From the NCBI RefSeq assembly GCF_036226745.1, contig NZ_CP109013.1:3038001-3102000 (forward strand): DNA of 64,000 nt, written 5' to 3'. The position numbers were made by a program, and so were the translations under genes. Below the pieces are notes generated by a model. The model had not been told where the DNA came from, searched no databases, and saw nothing but the letters and a program-made list of their open reading frames with translations. Positions 61,538 through 64,000 of this stretch are shown here, piece after piece; position 1 is the stretch's first letter, and each line of letters begins with the position of its first letter. This DNA is from Streptomyces sp. NBC_00683 (GTDB taxonomy: Bacteria > Actinomycetota > Actinomycetes > Streptomycetales > Streptomycetaceae).

Positions 61538-64000
61538 CTAACGGCCCTGCGGAGGTGACTCGTCCAGCAGGAGCTGCTCCAGCTCTGCCCTGCCCGGCAG
61601 CCGGGCGGGGCTGACGGTCTCCCCGGTGCGTACGTACAGGAACGTCGCGGCGACCGCTTCGGGCGGAAGGCCGTGCAGTTCGGCCCAGGCCAGGCGGTAG
61701 ACGGCGAGCTGGAGGGGGTCGGCCGTGTGGTGGTGGCCGGTCTTCCAGTCGACGATCTCGTAGGTGTCGCCCGTGCGGTAGACCGCGTCGATCCGGCCCC
61801 GGATCACCCGGCCGGCGAGGGTGATCTGGAAGGGGGTCTCGACGCGGTACGGGGTGCGCCGGGCGTACACGCTGCGCTCGAAGGCTTCCTTGAGCGCGGC
61901 GAGATCGCGTTCGTCGGCGATCTCCGTGTCGTTGTCGTCGCCCCCGGGGAGCTCGTCGGGGCCGAGCATGGGCAGCGGCAGCTCCTCGAATCTGGACTCC
62001 ACCCAGGCGTGGAAGCGGGTCCCCCGGCGGGCGGCGGGCTGTGGGGGCCTGGGCATGGGGCGGGCCAGTTCCCGCGCGAAGCTCTCGGGGTCGTCGGCCA
62101 GGTGCAGGAGCTGGGTGGCGGAGAGCGAGGCGGGTACGAGGACGTCCCGCACGGATGCGCGGGCACGGCGCAGTTCACCGGCGAGGGCGTCGAGATCGCG
62201 GTCCCAGGAGGCGAGGGTGCGCGATTCCTCCGGGGTGAGCTCCGCGTCCGCGGGGGTGCGGGCGGCGGGGACCTGGGGGGTGGGCGGGGCATCGTGGGAG
62301 GGCGCACCGTCGGGGAACGGGTCGTCGTACGGTGCGTCGGTCTCGTCGTACAGCTCCTCCCCGTTGTCGTACGGGGGTTCCACATCCTCGTCGTACGGGG
62401 GCTCCTCGTACGCCAGGGCGGGGCCCTCCTCGTACACATCCGGTACGGGAGTGGCGGCCAAGGCCTCCAGGTGGGCCAGCACCGTGTCCCTGGCCTCGCG
62501 GCGGCGGGCCATGGACACGTCGTCCAGGGGAAGCGGCCAGGCCTGATCGGTGTCCTTCTCCTGGAGTGCCGGGTTCTCCTCGTCCTCCCCGGGCTCGTCG
62601 GCCCAGGCCTCGATCTCGCCGTATCCGGCGGCGCAGTGCTCGTACAGCGCCTCGAGGAAGGCGGACGGGCCGCGTGTCTTCTTCTGGGACGGGCCCCACC
62701 AGTGGCCGGAGCCGAGGAGCAGGCTGCGGGGGCGGGTGAAGGTGACGTAGCCGAGGCGGAGCTCCTCGGTGTGCTGGTGCTCCTTCATCTCCTCCTTGAA
62801 GGCCTTGAGGCCCTTGGCGTCCCAGGAGTGGATGACCGGGAGGGTGGCCGCGTCGCCGCGCAGTGCGTGCGGCAGCACCTTGGACTGCGAGGTCCAGGCG
62901 TCCCGGGACTGGCCGCTGGGGAACTGACCGGTGACCAGCCCCGGCACGGCGACGACGTCCCATTCCAGGCCCTTGGACTTGTGCGCGGTGAGCACCTTGA
63001 CGGTGTTCTCCCCGCCGGGCAGGGCGTTGTCCAGGCCCTTCTCGTACTGCGCGGCGGTGCGCAGGAAGCCGAGGAAGGCGAGCAGGGAGGCTTCCCCGTC
63101 GACTGCGGCAAAGCCCGCGGCGACGTCCAGGAAGTTGGCGAGGGTCTCGCGGCGACGGGCGGCGAGGGCGTGCGGCGACGCGGAGAGTTCCACTTCGAGG
63201 CCGGTGGTGCCGAGGACGCGGTGCAGTACGTCCATGAGGGGGTCTGCCAGTGAGCGGCGCAGGTCGCGCAGCTCGGTGGCGAGGCGGGCGAAGCGGACGC
63301 GTGCCTCGGCCGAGAACGGCAGTCCGTCGTCCTCGGCCCCTCCGGACTCCAGGAAGGTGTCCAGGGCGTCGGCGAGCGAGATCACCTCGGCGGGGTCGAT
63401 GCCTTCGACCGCTTCGGCGAGACGGCGGTCGGGGTCGAAGTCGTCGTCCTCGCCGTGGGAGGCACGGTGGACGAGGAGGCGGGCGCGGCGGCCGAGCAGT
63501 GCCAGGTCCCGGGCGCCGATCCGCCAGCGCGGCCCGATGAGCAGCCGGACGAGCGAGGCGTTGGCCCCGGGGTCCTGGAGGACCTCGCAGACGGCGACGA
63601 GGTCGGCGACCTCGGGGAGGTGCAGCAGCCCGGACAGCCCGACGACCTCGACCGGGATGTCCCGGGCGACGAGGGCGGCCTGGATCAGGGGGAAGTCTCC
63701 TGCGGTCCGGCACAGGACGGCGATCTCCCCGGGTGCGGTGCCGGTCCGTACGAGGTGGGCGAGGGAGTCGCCGAGCCAGTCGATCTCTTCGGCGTGGGTA
63801 CGGAGCAGGGCGCACCGCACCATGCCGTCCCGCTCGGCACCGGGCGCGGGCCGCAGGGCCTCCACGCCCTCGTGCATGGCGCGCAGGGGGTCGGCGAGGC
63901 CGTTGGCGAGGTGGAGGAGGCGGCCGCCGCTGCGGCGGTTCTCGCTGAGGGAGTAGCGGGTGGCGGGGGTGCCGTCGGCGTGCGGGAAGTGGTGCGGGAA
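61538..64000 (-). CDS. AdnB-like helicase-nuclease subunit (UvrD motor plus RecB nuclease), 5' end outside the window
   Basis: Open to the right edge (821 codons seen), so the ATPase motif I is outside. Visible: YSLSENRRSGGRLLHLAN (motif IV region), IAVLCRTAGDFPLIQAAL, VKVLTAHKSKGLEWDVVAV (V), GYVTFTRPRSLLL (VI), and a C-terminal RecB-family nuclease: RGRIDAVYRTGDTYEIVDWKTG and QLAVYRLAWAEL. An acidic Tyr/Pro-rich insertion (YEEPPYDEDVEPPYDNGEELYDE) lies between motor and nuclease. UvrD-RecB fusion plus its position near nudC-mrx1-uvrD2-whiB7 fits AdnB of the mycobacterial AdnAB resection complex. Confidence 0.88.
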   Translation of the reverse strand, partial: FPHHFPHADGTPATRYSLSENRRSGGRLLHLANGLADPLRAMHEGVEALRPAPGAERDGMVRCALLRTHAEEIDWLGDSLAHLVRTGTAPGEIAVLCRTAGDFPLIQAALVARDIPVEVVGLSGLLHLPEVADLVAVCEVLQDPGANASLVRLLIGPRWRIGARDLALLGRRARLLVHRASHGEDDDFDPDRRLAEAVEGIDPAEVISLADALDTFLESGGAEDDGLPFSAEARVRFARLATELRDLRRSLADPLMDVLHRVLGTTGLEVELSASPHALAARRRETLANFLDVAAGFAAVDGEASLLAFLGFLRTAAQYEKGLDNALPGGENTVKVLTAHKSKGLEWDVVAVPGLVTGQFPSGQSRDAWTSQSKVLPHALRGDAATLPVIHSWDAKGLKAFKEEMKEHQHTEELRLGYVTFTRPRSLLLGSGHWWGPSQKKTRGPSAFLEALYEHCAAGYGEIEAWADEPGEDEENPALQEKDTDQAWPLPLDDVSMARRREARDTVLAHLEALAATPVPDVYEEGPALAYEEPPYDEDVEPPYDNGEELYDETDAPYDDPFPDGAPSHDAPPTPQVPAARTPADAELTPEESRTLASWDRDLDALAGELRRARASVRDVLVPASLSATQLLHLADDPESFARELARPMPRPPQPAARRGTRFHAWVESRFEELPLPMLGPDELPGGDDNDTEIADERDLAALKEAFERSVYARRTPYRVETPFQITLAGRVIRGRIDAVYRTGDTYEIVDWKTGHHHTADPLQLAVYRLAWAELHGLPPEAVAATFLYVRTGETVSPARLPGRAELEQLLLDESPPQGR

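Overview
The window is chromosomal DNA from a Streptomyces-type actinomycete. The evidence is the very high G+C, the GTG starts, the tightly packed genes and several genes recognisable as Streptomyces loci: a dasRABC(D) chitin-sugar locus, a B12-riboswitch-controlled nrdAB with an nrdS-type regulator, sigR-rsrA, katA-catR, whiB7/wblC and mycoredoxin. I see no insertion sequence, prophage, CRISPR array or integron. This looks like core chromosome rather than an accessory island.

Layout. 0-5.3 kb: das locus, with the end of a GH3 N-acetylglucosaminidase, two ABC permeases, a sugar-binding lipoprotein and the divergent regulator DasR; two candidate DasR operators lie between dasA and dasR. 5.4-8 kb: small DUF3311 membrane protein plus a sodium:solute symporter, and a GNAT acetyltransferase. 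8-13 kb: candidate NrdR boxes, a cobalamin riboswitch, nrdA-nrdB and an AraC-type regulator. 13-20 kb (mostly minus strand): DD-carboxypeptidase, peptide deformylase, TPR protein, a translationally coupled pair of membrane HD/HD-GYP proteins, and rsrA-sigR with a perfect-match SigR promoter. 20-27.3 kb: alpha/beta hydrolase, SRAP protein, M50-type protease, aroA-rsgA, an SMR exporter, TetR, hisN and a CBS protein. 27.4-35 kb: a TrmB/LuxR-type regulator divergent from a 1411-residue secreted subtilase, then katA and divergent catR. 35-37.5 kb: two nearly identical initiator-tRNA units flanking a Sel1/TPR-repeat protein.

37.5-64 kb: a long block that, from memory, follows the gene order of the mycobacterial Rv3193c-Rv3202c region: UPF0182 protein, PDZ-Lon (YlbL) protease, zincin-like protein, ABC1 kinase-like protein, WhiB7, UvrD2, mycoredoxin, NudC and an AdnB-like helicase-nuclease. 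Streptomyces-type insertions into it include MoaE, an epimerase-like protein, three AIM24 genes (one fused to TerD), a degenerate E1/ThiF-like protein, an apparently dead trypsin-like protein and an M20 dipeptidase.

Functional themes. (1) Sugar sensing and uptake (das). (2) dNTP supply under B12 and probably NrdR control. (3) Thiol-oxidative stress: SigR/RsrA, with matching SigR promoter sequences at sigR itself and 38 kb away at mycoredoxin; katA/CatR. (4) Antibiotic stress: whiB7 with a promoter-proximal A/T block, a 5' leader ORF and an intrinsic attenuator. (5) DNA repair: SRAP, UvrD2, AdnB-like. The least explained items are the TerD-AIM24 cassette, the solitary E1-like protein next to an ABC1 kinase, two likely pseudo-peptidases, and the inverted duplication of a tRNA 5' end at the second tRNA copy.
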